Assembly: GCF_001426225.1 (NCBI RefSeq)
Contig: NZ_LMRT01000013.1
Coordinates: forward strand, 327,647 to 391,646
Source: Allobosea sp. Leaf344
GTDB taxonomy: Bacteria; Pseudomonadota; Alphaproteobacteria; Rhizobiales; Beijerinckiaceae
DNA: 64,000 nt
Direction: 5' to 3'
Shown here: positions 39,505 to 48,793 of the stretch, in pieces
Layout of the letters: each line of letters opens with the position of its first letter
How positions within the stretch are numbered: the stretch's first letter is position 1
The notes under the pieces: generated by a model
Told to the model about the DNA's origin: nothing
The model's database searches: none
The model's input: the letters and a program-made list of their open reading frames with translations, nothing else
Translations under genes and position numbers: made by a program

Positions 39505-39972
39505 ATGCATATCGCGCCGTCCTTTCCCAACCTCTCCGTCCTGCTGATCGATGCCAGCCCGCATTACCGGCGCATCATCAGGACGATGCTGTACCAGGCG
39601 CAGCTGAACCGGATCTTCGAAGCGTCCGACATCGCCTCCGCGGCGACGATGTTCATCCAAAAACAACCGAACATCGTGATTCTGGATTGGGACCTGCCGG
39701 ATTCCGGGAGCACGAAATGCCTGGCTTCCATGCGCTCGTTCAAGACTTCACCTTTTGCAAAAGCGCCGGTGCTCGTGATGATGGAACGTCCGGACAGACG
39801 TTCAGTCGTTCAGGCTGCGAAACTCGGAGCCCATGAGATCATTACGAAGCCAATCTCTCCCAACAATCTTTGGCTTCATCTTTCTGGGGTTATCAACATA
39901 CCTCGCAAATACAAGGAAGTGAACGGTAGCATCACGCTGGTGCCCCGAGCCATCAGCAACAATATGTTCTGA
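39505..39972 (+). CDS. Divergent response-regulator receiver protein
   Basis: A 155-residue stand-alone receiver. The phosphoacceptor strand is NIVILDWDLPDSG (Asp61) and the Lys strand is EIITKPISPNN. In the first strand SVLLIDASPHY only one acid (Asp16) of the usual pair is kept; the second is Ala17, which should weaken Mg2+ binding. About 20 extra residues follow the receiver. It lies between the icpA-like gene and the cheS-like gene, where the classic operon has none. Its codon use is less GC-biased towards the 3' end. Possibly a CheY-type sink or a docking protein. Confidence 0.82.
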   Translation: MHIAPSFPNLSVLLIDASPHYRRIIRTMLYQAQLNRIFEASDIASAATMFIQKQPNIVILDWDLPDSGSTKCLASMRSFKTSPFAKAPVLVMMERPDRRSVVQAAKLGAHEIITKPISPNNLWLHLSGVINIPRKYKEVNGSITLVPRAISNNMF

Positions 39973-40155
39973 TGAACACGCGCTTTTCCCTTGGGTAGCC
40001 TCGGCGCTAATCGCGCTTCGATAGAGTTCGTCCCTGTCATTAATCGTTGTTTTAGCGGCGACACATCAGAAAGCATTGCCGCAGTCGCGAATGGTTAGTG
40101 AAATTTTTACCAATGCGGCCTGATTGTCGTCGTCGTCCTGAGAGGTCGCACCACC

Positions 40156-40437
40156 GTGGTCATCACCGTATCACTTCCCCCTTTCCTGGGCCGCACGGAA
40201 GCGGCGGCCTTCCGCAACCAGATGCTCGTCGCCATGGAGCAGAAGGAAAGCGTCGCGATCGAATGCGCCGAGGCGGGTGCGCTGCCGAGCCTCTGGATCC
40301 AGCTCCTCCACGCCGCCGCCGCGAGCGCCAAGGCCCGCGGCCTGTCGGTGACGCTGAAGCGCGTCTCGGAGGAATGCCGCCAATCCCTGCAGGCGATCGG
40401 TTTCGATCCCGCGCAAAGCGCTCTCGTTCTGGAGTGA
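40156..40437 (+). CDS. cheS: STAS-domain protein, CheS-like
   Basis: A 93-residue single-domain protein of STAS type (VITVSLPPFLGRTEAAAFRN, ESVAIECAEAGALPSLWIQL). In the Sinorhizobium che operon CheS, of this size and position, binds CheA and speeds CheY1 dephosphorylation. Here it sits just before cheY1, five bases from its start, as expected. The start is a GTG at 40156. The 183-base gap upstream (39973-40155) holds no further gene and may hold an internal promoter. Name given by size, fold and position. Confidence 0.75.
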   Translation: MVITVSLPPFLGRTEAAAFRNQMLVAMEQKESVAIECAEAGALPSLWIQLLHAAAASAKARGLSVTLKRVSEECRQSLQAIGFDPAQSALVLE

Positions 40438-40442
40438 TATCG

Positions 40443-40802
40443 ATGCGAATCCTGGCCATCGACGATACCAAGACCCTGCTCAGCCTGCTGTGCATGACCC
40501 TCCGCAATGCGGGCCATGAAGTGGCTTCGGCCGAGAATGGCGAGGAGGGGCTGACCCAGTTCGACGCGTTCAAGCCCGATCTGGTGATCACCGACCTCAA
40601 CATGCCGCTGATGGACGGCATCGAGTTCACGCGCGCCTGCCGCGCCCGTCCCGCCGGGCAGAACACGCCGATCATCGTGCTGACCACCGAGAACGGCGCC
40701 GAGATCAAGGCGGAGGGTCGGCGGGCCGGGGCCAGCGCCTGGATGGTCAAGCCGTTCGAGCCGACCACCCTGCTCGGCCTCGTCGCTCGCTACCAGAACT
40801 GA
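40443..40802 (+). CDS. cheY1: CheY-like response regulator (CheY1)
   Basis: A 119-residue single-domain receiver. The acidic pair is Asp7-Asp8 (ILAIDDTKTLL), the phosphoacceptor is Asp51 (LVITDLNMP), and the conserved Lys is in WMVKPFEP. In two-CheY alphaproteobacteria the CheY next to cheA acts mainly as a phosphate sink. ATG at 40443 follows the cheS stop by five bases; a longer in-frame extension upstream is not coding. The gene ends nine bases before cheA. Confidence 0.93.
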   Translation: MRILAIDDTKTLLSLLCMTLRNAGHEVASAENGEEGLTQFDAFKPDLVITDLNMPLMDGIEFTRACRARPAGQNTPIIVLTTENGAEIKAEGRRAGASAWMVKPFEPTTLLGLVARYQN

Positions 40803-40811
40803 GGTCTATCG

Positions 40812-43154
40812 ATGGACGCGCTTGCGGAACTGAAGCAGACCTTCTTCCAGGAGTGCGAAGAGCTCCTGGGCGCGCTCGAGCAGCGGCTGCAAGCGCTTGA
40901 CGAGGGCTCGACGGATCCCGAAGACGTCAATGCGGCGTTCCGGGCGATCCATTCGATCAAGGGCGGCGCCGGCGCCTTCGGCTGCACCGAGCTGGTCGCC
41001 TTCGCCCATGTCTTCGAGGCCTCGCTCGACCATCTGCGTTCGGGCCGCGTCGCGATCGAGGACGCTCCGTTCACGCTGTTCCTGCGCTGCTCCGACGCCG
41101 TCGCCGATCTCGTCTCCGCGGCCCGCAACGACGAGCCCGCCCGTCCGCGCCCCGATCTGCTGGAAGCGCTCGAGCAGGTCGGCAAGGCGCCGGGCTCGGC
41201 CCCCGCGGCGGCCCCCGCGCCGGCCGCGCCCGCAGCCCCTGTCGCGCCGGCGGCCGCACCGATCACCGCGCCCGCCAACGATGCGCCTTTGGGGGTCGCC
41301 GCGCTCGGCAATCTGCTCGCCATGGTCGAGGCCAAGACCACCGGCCAGGCGCCCGCAGCCGCCACCGATGGCTGGGACGACGAACCCGCCGCTCCGGCCA
41401 AGGCCGGGCGCGAGGTCACCTTGCGCATCAATCCGGAATCCGACCTGTTCCGCCGGGTGATCGAGCCGCGCGTCGTGCTGGCGGCGCTGCCGGCGGAGGA
41501 CATCGTCAGCATCGTCTGCGACATGAGCCAGGTGCCGTCGCTCGAGACGCTCGACGTCGCCGATTGCCATATGCGCTTCGTCGTCACCATGCGCACCGAG
41601 CTCTCGGTCGAGGAGATTTACAGCCGCTTCGACTTCACCCTCGCCGCCGAGGAGTTCGAGATCGAGGTCGCGGCCGAGGAGGCGCCGGCGCCGGCGCCCG
41701 TCGCCGCCCGCCATGCCGCTCCCGCCGCGCCCGCCGCCCCTGCGGCGCCGGAAGTGCCGGCCGGCGTCGCCGCCGATCTCTCGGCCATCCTCGCCAAGCT
41801 CGGCCCGGCGCCGTCCGCGGCACCCGAGCCCGACATCAAGCCCGCGGCGCCGGCACCCGTCGCCGTCTCCGCTCCCGCCGCCGTCGAGGCCGCGCCCGCG
41901 CCGCGCGCCGCGCCGCGCCCGCCGGCCAACGACGCATCGGCCGCGCGCCAGCGCCAGGCGGTGAGCGTGCGCGTCGATCTCGACCGCATCGACAAGCTGA
42001 TGAACCTGGTCGGCGAGATCGTCATCACCCAGTCGATGCTGGTCGAATGCGTCCGATCGCTGCCCTATGACGTCTACGCCAAGACGGCCGAAGGCATCCT
42101 GACGCTCTCGCGCCAGACCCGCGAGCTGCAGGACCACGTCATGGCGGTCCGCGCCCAGCCGGTGAAGGCCGTGTTCCAGCGCATGCCGCGCCTGGTCCGC
42201 GAATTGGCGCAGACGCTCGGCAAGGAAGTCCGCCTGGTCCTCGAAGGCGAGAACACCGAGGTCGACAAGACGATCATCGAGGAACTCGCCGATCCGCTGA
42301 CCCATATGATCCGCAATTCCATGGATCACGGCGTCGAGACACCGGATGAGCGCGCCGCCGCGGGCAAGCCCACGGAAGGCACGATCAAGCTGGTCGCCGA
42401 GCACAGGGCAGGGCGCATCGTGATCTCCGTCACCGATGACGGGCGCGGCATCAACCGCGAGCGGCTGCTGGCCAAGGCGCGCTCGCGCGGGCTGGTCGGG
42501 GCCGATGAGCGGCTCGCGCCGGAGGAGATCGACCAGCTGATCTTCGCCGCGGGTCTCTCGACGGCGGAAGTGATCAGCGACGTCTCCGGCCGCGGTGTCG
42601 GCATGGACGTCGTCCGCCGCAACGTGGAATCGCTCGGCGGCCGGATCAGCGTCGATTCCGAGCCCGGCCGCGGCTGCAAGTTCACGCTCGCCCTGCCGCT
42701 GACGCTGGCCGTGCTGGAAGGCATGGTCATCCGCTGCGGCGACGATCGCTACGTGATCCCGATTTCGAGCGTGATCGAGACGCAGCATCTGGCCTCGACC
42801 CCGATCGAGCACCTGACCTTCGGCCAGGAGGTGCTGCGCTGGCGCGGCGAGGTGACGCCGCTCTACCGGCTCGGCTCCGTGATGGGTTCGACCGGCAATC
42901 CCAACGAGAACATCATCATCATCGCCGAGACAGAGCGCGGCGATAATGTCGGCATCGCCGTCGACGAGATCGTCGGCCAGCAGCAGGTCGTCGTGAAGAG
43001 CCTCGAGGCGAATTACGGCACGGTGAACGGCGCTTCCGCTGCAACCATCCTCGGTGACGGGCTCGTCGCCCTGATCCTGGACATCGACTCCATGCTCCGC
43101 CTGGCCGCGACCGGCAATCGCCAACCCGCAATCGAACTCAAACTGGCTGGATGA
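40812..43154 (+). CDS. cheA: Chemotaxis histidine kinase CheA
   Basis: A 780-residue kinase. The P1 Hpt domain carries the phosphorylated His47 (AIHSIKGGAGAFG). Two Ala/Pro-rich linkers (about residues 130-160 and 290-390) flank a P2-like response-regulator-binding region. P3 dimerisation begins near RQRQAVSVRVDLDRIDKLMN. The P4 ATPase shows NSMDHGVETPDER, DDGRGINRERL and GRGVGMDVV. The P5 domain is CheW-like (VIRCGDDRYVIPISSVIET). It phosphorylates the two CheYs and CheB in this cluster. Its stop overlaps the cheW start by four bases. Confidence 0.97.
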   Translation: MDALAELKQTFFQECEELLGALEQRLQALDEGSTDPEDVNAAFRAIHSIKGGAGAFGCTELVAFAHVFEASLDHLRSGRVAIEDAPFTLFLRCSDAVADLVSAARNDEPARPRPDLLEALEQVGKAPGSAPAAAPAPAAPAAPVAPAAAPITAPANDAPLGVAALGNLLAMVEAKTTGQAPAAATDGWDDEPAAPAKAGREVTLRINPESDLFRRVIEPRVVLAALPAEDIVSIVCDMSQVPSLETLDVADCHMRFVVTMRTELSVEEIYSRFDFTLAAEEFEIEVAAEEAPAPAPVAARHAAPAAPAAPAAPEVPAGVAADLSAILAKLGPAPSAAPEPDIKPAAPAPVAVSAPAAVEAAPAPRAAPRPPANDASAARQRQAVSVRVDLDRIDKLMNLVGEIVITQSMLVECVRSLPYDVYAKTAEGILTLSRQTRELQDHVMAVRAQPVKAVFQRMPRLVRELAQTLGKEVRLVLEGENTEVDKTIIEELADPLTHMIRNSMDHGVETPDERAAAGKPTEGTIKLVAEHRAGRIVISVTDDGRGINRERLLAKARSRGLVGADERLAPEEIDQLIFAAGLSTAEVISDVSGRGVGMDVVRRNVESLGGRISVDSEPGRGCKFTLALPLTLAVLEGMVIRCGDDRYVIPISSVIETQHLASTPIEHLTFGQEVLRWRGEVTPLYRLGSVMGSTGNPNENIIIIAETERGDNVGIAVDEIVGQQQVVVKSLEANYGTVNGASAATILGDGLVALILDIDSMLRLAATGNRQPAIELKLAG

Positions 43155-43666
43155 CCATGACACTGCAACTCGGCGAAAAGCACTTCTCATCGGCCCAGCC
43201 CGAATCGGCTGTCCGCCGCATCGTCACCTTCCGCGTCGGCGACCGGACCTTCGGCATCGATGTCGGCATGGTCCGCGAGATCAAGGGCTGGCAGGCCACG
43301 ACGCCGCTGCCGCATTCGGCCCCGCATGTCCGCGGCGTGCTCAATCTGCGCGGCGTGATCCTGGCGGTCTACGATCTGCGCACCTCGATCGGCCTCGGCA
43401 CCACCGAAGCCTCGGCGACCCATGTCATCGTCGTCGTCGACGTCGACGACAAGACGGCCGGGCTGCTGGTCGATTCCGTGTCCGACATCGTCGATGTGCC
43501 GGTCAGCGCCGTGCGGCCCGCGCCGGATCTGGAGCGTGACGAGCATGGTCTGATCGAAGGGCTCGTGCTCCTCGACACCGACATCGTCGCCCTGCTCGAT
43601 CTCGCCGCGGTGATCCGCGACGGCGGCGTCGAGCAGCAGGTCGCGAAGGCCGCCCGCCCCAACTGA
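43151..43666 (+). CDS. cheW: Chemotaxis coupling protein CheW
   Basis: A 171-residue adaptor that links receptors to CheA. It has the typical VTFRVGDRTFGIDVGMVREI, the loop PHVRGVLNLRGVILAVYDLR, and DKTAGLLVDSVSDIVDV. It is preceded by about 25 residues of unconserved leader. It overlaps the cheA stop; an ATG at 43157 is an alternative start. A 74-base gap separates it from the next chemoreceptor gene. Confidence 0.95.
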   Translation: MTMTLQLGEKHFSSAQPESAVRRIVTFRVGDRTFGIDVGMVREIKGWQATTPLPHSAPHVRGVLNLRGVILAVYDLRTSIGLGTTEASATHVIVVVDVDDKTAGLLVDSVSDIVDVPVSAVRPAPDLERDEHGLIEGLVLLDTDIVALLDLAAVIRDGGVEQQVAKAARPN

Positions 43667-43740
43667 TTTCCAGTCCTCTTCCGAAAAAGGGTTGCGTTTA
43701 GATCAGGAAGAACCGTCGACAAGAAAGAACGACCAAAAAT

Positions 43741-45702
43741 ATGGGCAATTTCGTCGGTTCCCTATCGAGCTTGTCCCTGCGCCTGCCCATGCTCTTCCTG
43801 GCAGCGTGCCTGGCCATCGGCACTGCGGCCATGCTCGCCGCCCATGGAGCGATCACCGCCCAGGCGGGACCGGCCGCGGCCCAGATTGACAGCGCTTTGG
43901 CGGCGGCGATGCCACGGCTCGTCGCGATCGGGCTCGCTTCATTGGCCCTGCTCGGGCTCGTCGGCCTCCTGCTGGCGCGGCGCATCGGCAGCAGGCTCTC
44001 CGCGCTGCGCGAGGCGGCGCTGCGGATCGCCGAGGGCGCGAGCGATGCGGGCCTGCCCGCGCTCGGCAATGCCGGCGAGATCGGCGAATTGGCGCAGGCG
44101 CTGGGTGCGGTCCATGCCGCCGGCGTCGAGGCCGCGCGCATCCGCGCCGCGCTCGATGGCTGCCGCACCAGCATGATGGTCTGCGACGAGCGCAACCGTG
44201 TCGTCTACGTCAACGCCTCGCTGCTCAAATTCTTCACCGAGGCGCAGGAGGATTTCCGCATCGCCTTCCCCGGCTGTTCCGCCAAGGACATGCTCGGCAA
44301 GGTGATGGAAGGCGTCCAGCGCGAGCCCGGCAGCGCGCTCCCGGGCGCGCAGGGCAGTCTTCGCTACGTGCTCGGCCGGCGCACCGTCGCACTGACCCTG
44401 ACTCCCGTCGCCGATAGCCAGGGCAGGCGCCTGGGCACTTCTGTGGAATGGCTCGAACTGACCGACGAGCTCGCAGCCGCGGCCGAGGTCGCCGCCATGG
44501 TCGCGGCCGCCGGAGAAGGCGATTTTTCGCGGCGCGCGGCGCTGACGGGCAAGCCCGAGACCCTGCAGGCCATCGCCGCGGGGGTGAACCAGATCAACGC
44601 GCTGGTCGAGGGCGCCGTCGCCGAATTCTCGCAGGTTCTCGGCGCGCTCGCCGAAGGCGACCTGACCCAGCGCATGCAGGGCGCCTATCGCGGCCGCCTG
44701 GACGAGCTGAAGCAGAGCCTGAACGGCACGCTCGACAGGCTCGGCGACACGGTCGCGACAATCCAGAGCACGGCCGGGCAAGTCTCGCGCGCGGCGCAGG
44801 AGATCAGCAGCGGCGCCGGGGATCTCGCGGCGCGCACCGAAGCCACAGCGGTGAATCTCGAAGAGACCGCCGCGACGACCGAGCAGCTCGCCGCATCGGT
44901 CAAGCAGAGCGCGGCGCGCTCGCGCGAGGCGACCGAGATGGCCGGAACCGCCATGGCCATGGCCAGCGACGGCAAGGCGGTGGTGTCGCAGACTGTCGGC
45001 GCGATCGAGCGGATCGAGGCCTCCTCCTCGCGAATTTCGGACATCGTCACCGTGATCGACGAGATCGCCTTCCAGACCAATCTCCTCGCGCTGAACGCCG
45101 CGGTTGAGGCGGCGCGGGCAGGGGATGCCGGCAAGGGCTTCGCGGTCGTCGCCTCCGAAGTGCGGGCGCTGGCGCAGCGCTCCGGCCAGGCGGCGAAGGA
45201 CATCAAGGGTCTGATCCTCTCATCCAACGAGCAGGTCGGCGAGGGCGTGCGCCATGTCCGGGAGACCGGGGATGCGCTCGACCGGATCGTCGCGGCGGCC
45301 GGCCGGGTCTCGGAGATCATCGCCGAGATATCGTCCGCCACCGCCCGCCAGGCGCAGGGCATCCACGAGATGAGCCAGGCCGTGGCGGATATGGACGGCT
45401 CGACCCAGCAGAACGCGGCGCTGGCCGAGCAGAGCGCCGGCTCCGCCACCGAGCTGATGGAGGAGATCGCCGCCCTGCGCGATCTCGTCGGCTTCTTCCG
45501 GACCGGGACAGAGGCCGCCGAGATCGCGCGCCGCGCTCCCGTGCCGCCGCGCCAGAGGCCGCCGCAGCCGGCCGAGCCGGTGCGGCAGCCGGTGCCGCGG
45601 CGGGCCGAGCCCTCCAGGCCGGACGGTGCCTCTGCAGAGAAGGCGGTTCCCCGCAAGCGCGTCGCAAACGCGGGTCGAACCGAACAATGGTCGGAGTTTT
45701 GA
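43741..45702 (+). CDS. Methyl-accepting chemotaxis protein with PAS domain and CheR-docking tail
   Basis: A 653-residue receptor. Transmembrane helices are at about residues 14-36 and 58-80, with a very short periplasmic loop between; so sensing is probably by the following PAS domain ([19 protein letters not shown]). HAMP-like segments come next, then the signalling hairpin with its tip [20 protein letters not shown] near residue 441. A Pro/Arg-rich linker ends in QWSEF, a likely docking pentapeptide for CheR and CheB. The next gene is cheR, seven bases downstream. A PAS domain with a minimal periplasmic loop suggests energy or redox sensing. Confidence 0.94.
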   Translation: MGNFVGSLSSLSLRLPMLFLAACLAIGTAAMLAAHGAITAQAGPAAAQIDSALAAAMPRLVAIGLASLALLGLVGLLLARRIGSRLSALREAALRIAEGASDAGLPALGNAGEIGELAQALGAVHAAGVEAARIRAALDGCRTSMMVCDERNRVVYVNASLLKFFTEAQEDFRIAFPGCSAKDMLGKVMEGVQREPGSALPGAQGSLRYVLGRRTVALTLTPVADSQGRRLGTSVEWLELTDELAAAAEVAAMVAAAGEGDFSRRAALTGKPETLQAIAAGVNQINALVEGAVAEFSQVLGALAEGDLTQRMQGAYRGRLDELKQSLNGTLDRLGDTVATIQSTAGQVSRAAQEISSGAGDLAARTEATAVNLEETAATTEQLAASVKQSAARSREATEMAGTAMAMASDGKAVVSQTVGAIERIEASSSRISDIVTVIDEIAFQTNLLALNAAVEAARAGDAGKGFAVVASEVRALAQRSGQAAKDIKGLILSSNEQVGEGVRHVRETGDALDRIVAAAGRVSEIIAEISSATARQAQGIHEMSQAVADMDGSTQQNAALAEQSAGSATELMEEIAALRDLVGFFRTGTEAAEIARRAPVPPRQRPPQPAEPVRQPVPRRAEPSRPDGASAEKAVPRKRVANAGRTEQWSEF

Positions 45703-45708
45703 GCTGAG

Positions 45709-46572
45709 ATGTCTAAATCCAACGCCATGCTGGCGCCCCAGGCCCCTGCCGATGTCTCGCTGACCCGCGACGACATGAGCTTCATCGCGAAGCTGGTCTA
45801 TGAGCAGGCCGGCATCGTCATCCGCGAGCACAAGGAGGCGATGACGCGCGGCCGGCTGGCGCGCCGGGTCAAGGCGCTCGGGCTCGGGTCGGTGAGCGAA
45901 TACTGCGCCTATCTGAAGACGCCGCAGGCGGCGGACGAGATCCCGGAGCTGATCAACGCGGTCACCACCAACCACACCTCGTTCTTCCGCGAGCGGCATC
46001 ATTTCGACCATCTGCGCAAGGATGTGCTGCCGAAGCTGGTCCAGGAGCGCAGCGCCCGCCGCGGCCGCATCCGGATCTGGTGCTCGGCCTCGTCATCGGG
46101 GGAGGAGCCCTACAGCATCGCCGCCGTCTCACGCGACGTGCTCGGCGCGCGCAGCGATATCGACTTCCGGATCCTCGCCACCGATATCGACACGGACATC
46201 CTCGCCAAGGCGGAGACCGCGCTCTACCCGGTCGACCAGTTCGAGCGGCTGCCCTCGGACATCAAGCCCCTGCTCAAGATCGAGGCGCATGGCCGGGGCG
46301 AGGCGCGCATCAGCGACGATCTGCGCCGGATGATCGCGTTCAAGCGGCTGAACCTGATCGAACGCTGGCCGATGACCGGGCCCTTCGACGTCATCTTCTG
46401 CCGCAACGTCTTCATCTATTTCGACACGCAGACCAAGGCGTCGATCCTCGACCGCTTCGTCGCGCTGCTGTCGCCGGGCGGCTTCCTCTATCTCGGCCAT
46501 TCGGAATCGCTACCGCAACCCCACCCTCAGCTCCGGCTGATCGGTCGCACCATCTATGAGAGACTGCCATGA
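45709..46572 (+). CDS. cheR: Chemotaxis protein methyltransferase CheR
   Basis: A 287-residue enzyme that methylates glutamates on receptors with SAM. The N-terminal helical domain carries FIAKLVYEQAGIVIREHKEA; the SAM-binding part has WCSASSSGEEPYSIA, ILATDIDTDILAKA, and VIFCRNVFIYFD. It follows a receptor with a terminal docking pentapeptide and overlaps cheD by four bases. Confidence 0.96.
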   Translation: MSKSNAMLAPQAPADVSLTRDDMSFIAKLVYEQAGIVIREHKEAMTRGRLARRVKALGLGSVSEYCAYLKTPQAADEIPELINAVTTNHTSFFRERHHFDHLRKDVLPKLVQERSARRGRIRIWCSASSSGEEPYSIAAVSRDVLGARSDIDFRILATDIDTDILAKAETALYPVDQFERLPSDIKPLLKIEAHGRGEARISDDLRRMIAFKRLNLIERWPMTGPFDVIFCRNVFIYFDTQTKASILDRFVALLSPGGFLYLGHSESLPQPHPQLRLIGRTIYERLP

Positions 46573-47165
46573 GTGTCGCCCGATCCTCACGCCGTTATTT
46601 CGATCCCCGGTTCGAGGCGACGATCATCACCGTCGCGCCCGGCGAACACGAGATCACCGCCGCCAAGGACGAGATCGTGGCGACCGTGCTGGGCTCCTGC
46701 ATCTCGGTCTGCATGCGCGATCCCAGCGCCGGCGTCGGCGGGCTCAACCATTTCCTGCTGCCCAAGAACAACGGCGCCAGCGATGCCGGGGCGGGCGAGC
46801 GCTATGGCGACACCGCCATGGAGGTGCTGATCAACGGGCTGCTGAAGCGCGGTGCCAAGCGCAGCAATCTCGAGGCCAAGGTGTTCGGCGGGGCGCGCGT
46901 CCTGTCGGGGGCGACGATGCTGGCGATCGGCGACGGCAACATCGCCTTCGTCACGGATTTCCTGAACCGCGAGGGTATTCCGATCGTGTCGAAGGATGTC
47001 GGCGGCACGCGCTCGCGCCGCATCCACTACCAGCCCTCGACCGGGCGGGCCTGGGTGCAGCATGTCCAGCCGACCTCGCGCGACAGCGGCCAGGAGCAGG
47101 AGGTCGCCTATCTCAACCGCCTCAAGACGCAGCCCGTGGCTGGCGAGATCGAGATCTTCTCATGA
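46569..47165 (+). CDS. cheD: Chemoreceptor glutamine deamidase CheD
   Basis: A 198-residue enzyme that deamidates receptor glutamines to glutamates. The catalytic Cys44 lies in VLGSCISVCM and His61 in GGLNHFLLP; KVFGGARVL and GGTRSRRIHY follow as usual. It overlaps cheR upstream and cheB downstream by four bases each, so these three genes are translationally coupled. Confidence 0.96.
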   Translation: MSVARSSRRYFDPRFEATIITVAPGEHEITAAKDEIVATVLGSCISVCMRDPSAGVGGLNHFLLPKNNGASDAGAGERYGDTAMEVLINGLLKRGAKRSNLEAKVFGGARVLSGATMLAIGDGNIAFVTDFLNREGIPIVSKDVGGTRSRRIHYQPSTGRAWVQHVQPTSRDSGQEQEVAYLNRLKTQPVAGEIEIFS

Positions 47166-48253
47166 CCGCGTTCACGCCATCCGCGGCTTCGCCGGTGAAG
47201 GTGCTCGTCGTCGACGATTCCCTGCTGATGCAGAAGCTGATGAAGCAGATCATCGATTCCGCGCCGGGCTTCAAGGTGATCGGCGTCGCCGGCAGCGCCG
47301 AGGAGGGCTGGGACACGATCCAGGAACTGCGGCCGGATGTGGTGACGCTCGATCTCGAACTGCCGGGGCGGCACGGTCTCAAGCTGCTGGCACGGGTCCT
47401 GAAGCAGGACCCGTTGCCGGTGCTGATCGTCTCCGCCTTCGGCGGGCCGGGCGCGGACAACACGATCCAGGCGCTGGAACTCGGCGCGATCGATTTCATC
47501 GAGAAGCCCGACGGCGCCACCAATACGCTCGACATGTTCATGCGCAACGTGGTCTCCGGGCTGCAGCGGGCGGCGAGCAGCCGGCGGATGTTCGCGGCGC
47601 GGCGCGAGGTCCAGCCGGCGCGGACGCTGCTGGCCCGCGAGCCGGTACGGGCCGGGGCGCGCACCTCGCTGATCGCGATCGGTGCGTCCACTGGCGGCGT
47701 CCCTGCGGTGCAGGTGGTGATGCGCGACCTCGCCACCTTGCGGATCCCGGTCGTCGTGGTGCAGCACATGCCGCCCGGCTACACCGCGAAATTTGCGGCG
47801 CGGCTGGCGACCGCCACCGGGCTCGACGTGCGCGAGGCCGCCGATGGCGACCGGCTGAAGCCGGGCATGGCCGTGGTGGCGCCCGGTGGCCCGCGCCATC
47901 TCGAGATCGAAGAGCGGCGCGGCGAGATCGTCTGCCAGCTGAAGGAAGGCCCTCTGGTCAGCGGCCATTCGCCCTCGGTGGACGTGATGTTCCACTCGGT
48001 CGCGCGCAGCTTCGGCGCGAATGCGATCGGCGTGCTGCTGACCGGGATGGGCCGCGACGGTGCTGACGGTTTGTTAGCCATGCGCAGAGCGGGGGCCGAG
48101 ACGTTAATCCAAAGTGGGGAAACTTGTGTGGTAAACGGGATGCCTAAAGCGGCATTCGAGATCGGAGCCGCCGACAGGGCCGTGCCGCTCGACCAGATCG
48201 GGGCGGCTGTCGGCAACCTCGTCGGCGACCGTCAAAATCTGCGCAGCGCTTGA
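47162..48253 (+). CDS. cheB: Chemotaxis protein-glutamate methylesterase CheB
   Basis: A 363-residue two-domain response regulator. The receiver has VLVVDDSLLM and Asp64 in VVTLDLELPG. The methylesterase domain shows the serine nucleophile Ser176 in IGASTGGV, His202 in VVQHMPPGY, and the Asp in LLTGMGRDGADGL. It removes receptor methyl groups when phosphorylated by CheA. The ATG at 47162 overlaps cheD; the longer open frame upstream is not coding. Confidence 0.96.
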   Translation: MTAFTPSAASPVKVLVVDDSLLMQKLMKQIIDSAPGFKVIGVAGSAEEGWDTIQELRPDVVTLDLELPGRHGLKLLARVLKQDPLPVLIVSAFGGPGADNTIQALELGAIDFIEKPDGATNTLDMFMRNVVSGLQRAASSRRMFAARREVQPARTLLAREPVRAGARTSLIAIGASTGGVPAVQVVMRDLATLRIPVVVVQHMPPGYTAKFAARLATATGLDVREAADGDRLKPGMAVVAPGGPRHLEIEERRGEIVCQLKEGPLVSGHSPSVDVMFHSVARSFGANAIGVLLTGMGRDGADGLLAMRRAGAETLIQSGETCVVNGMPKAAFEIGAADRAVPLDQIGAAVGNLVGDRQNLRSA

Positions 48254-48263
48254 GGAGAGCGTG

Positions 48264-48647
48264 ATGAAAGCGAGAAGTGAATACCGGATCCTCGTGGTCG
48301 ACGACCAGAAGAGCATGCGCGGGCTTGCGACCTATTTCCTGAAGCAGATCGAATTTCAGGACATCGACGAAGCCGAGAATGCCCGCGAGGCGCTGATGAA
48401 GATGCAGAGCAAGCGCTACGACCTGCTGCTGCTCGACTGGAACATGGACGGGATGAGCGGCATCGATCTGCTGCGCGCCATTCGCTCGGTGCCGGAACTG
48501 AACCAGATCAAGATCATCATGGCGACATCCGAGCGCTCGGTCGACAAGATGGACGAGGCGACGACCAACGGCGCCGATCATTACGTGGTGAAGCCCTATG
48601 AGCTGCGCGACCTCGAAGTCCGCGTGAAGAAGGTCCTGGCCTGCTGA
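48264..48647 (+). CDS. cheY2: CheY-like response regulator (CheY2), likely motor regulator
   Basis: A 127-residue receiver. Acidic pair in RILVVDDQKSMRGL, phosphoacceptor Asp58 in LLLLDWNMDGMSG, and Lys in YVVKPYEL. In two-CheY systems the CheY at the end of the operon is the one that binds the flagellar motor. ATG at 48264 directly follows a GTG at 48261; GAGGAG stands before both. The cluster ends here; GGCGGGC-GA-GCCCGCC, a weak hairpin near 48,672, follows. No cheZ is present, which fits the phosphate-sink model. Confidence 0.94.
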   Translation: MKARSEYRILVVDDQKSMRGLATYFLKQIEFQDIDEAENAREALMKMQSKRYDLLLLDWNMDGMSGIDLLRAIRSVPELNQIKIIMATSERSVDKMDEATTNGADHYVVKPYELRDLEVRVKKVLAC

Positions 48648-48793
48648 GGCAGGGAACTGGCGGGCGAGCCCGCCTGGAAAGACCGGCCCGCCGCTGCGCC
48701 GGCTCGGCTCCCCACCGCACAGACGCATCCGTGACTGGCCTTCAGGCGTAGTTTGGGTAGGGATAGCCCCAGGCCACGTCGGAGGAGGCGAAG

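Noticed and set aside
40098..40442. Longer N-terminus for cheY1
   Set aside because: The extension lies over cheS in another frame and lacks receiver resemblance; the ATG at 40443 fits the family length.
46556..47161. N-terminal extension of cheB
   Set aside because: It overlaps cheD in a different frame; the receiver domain starts directly after ATG 47162.
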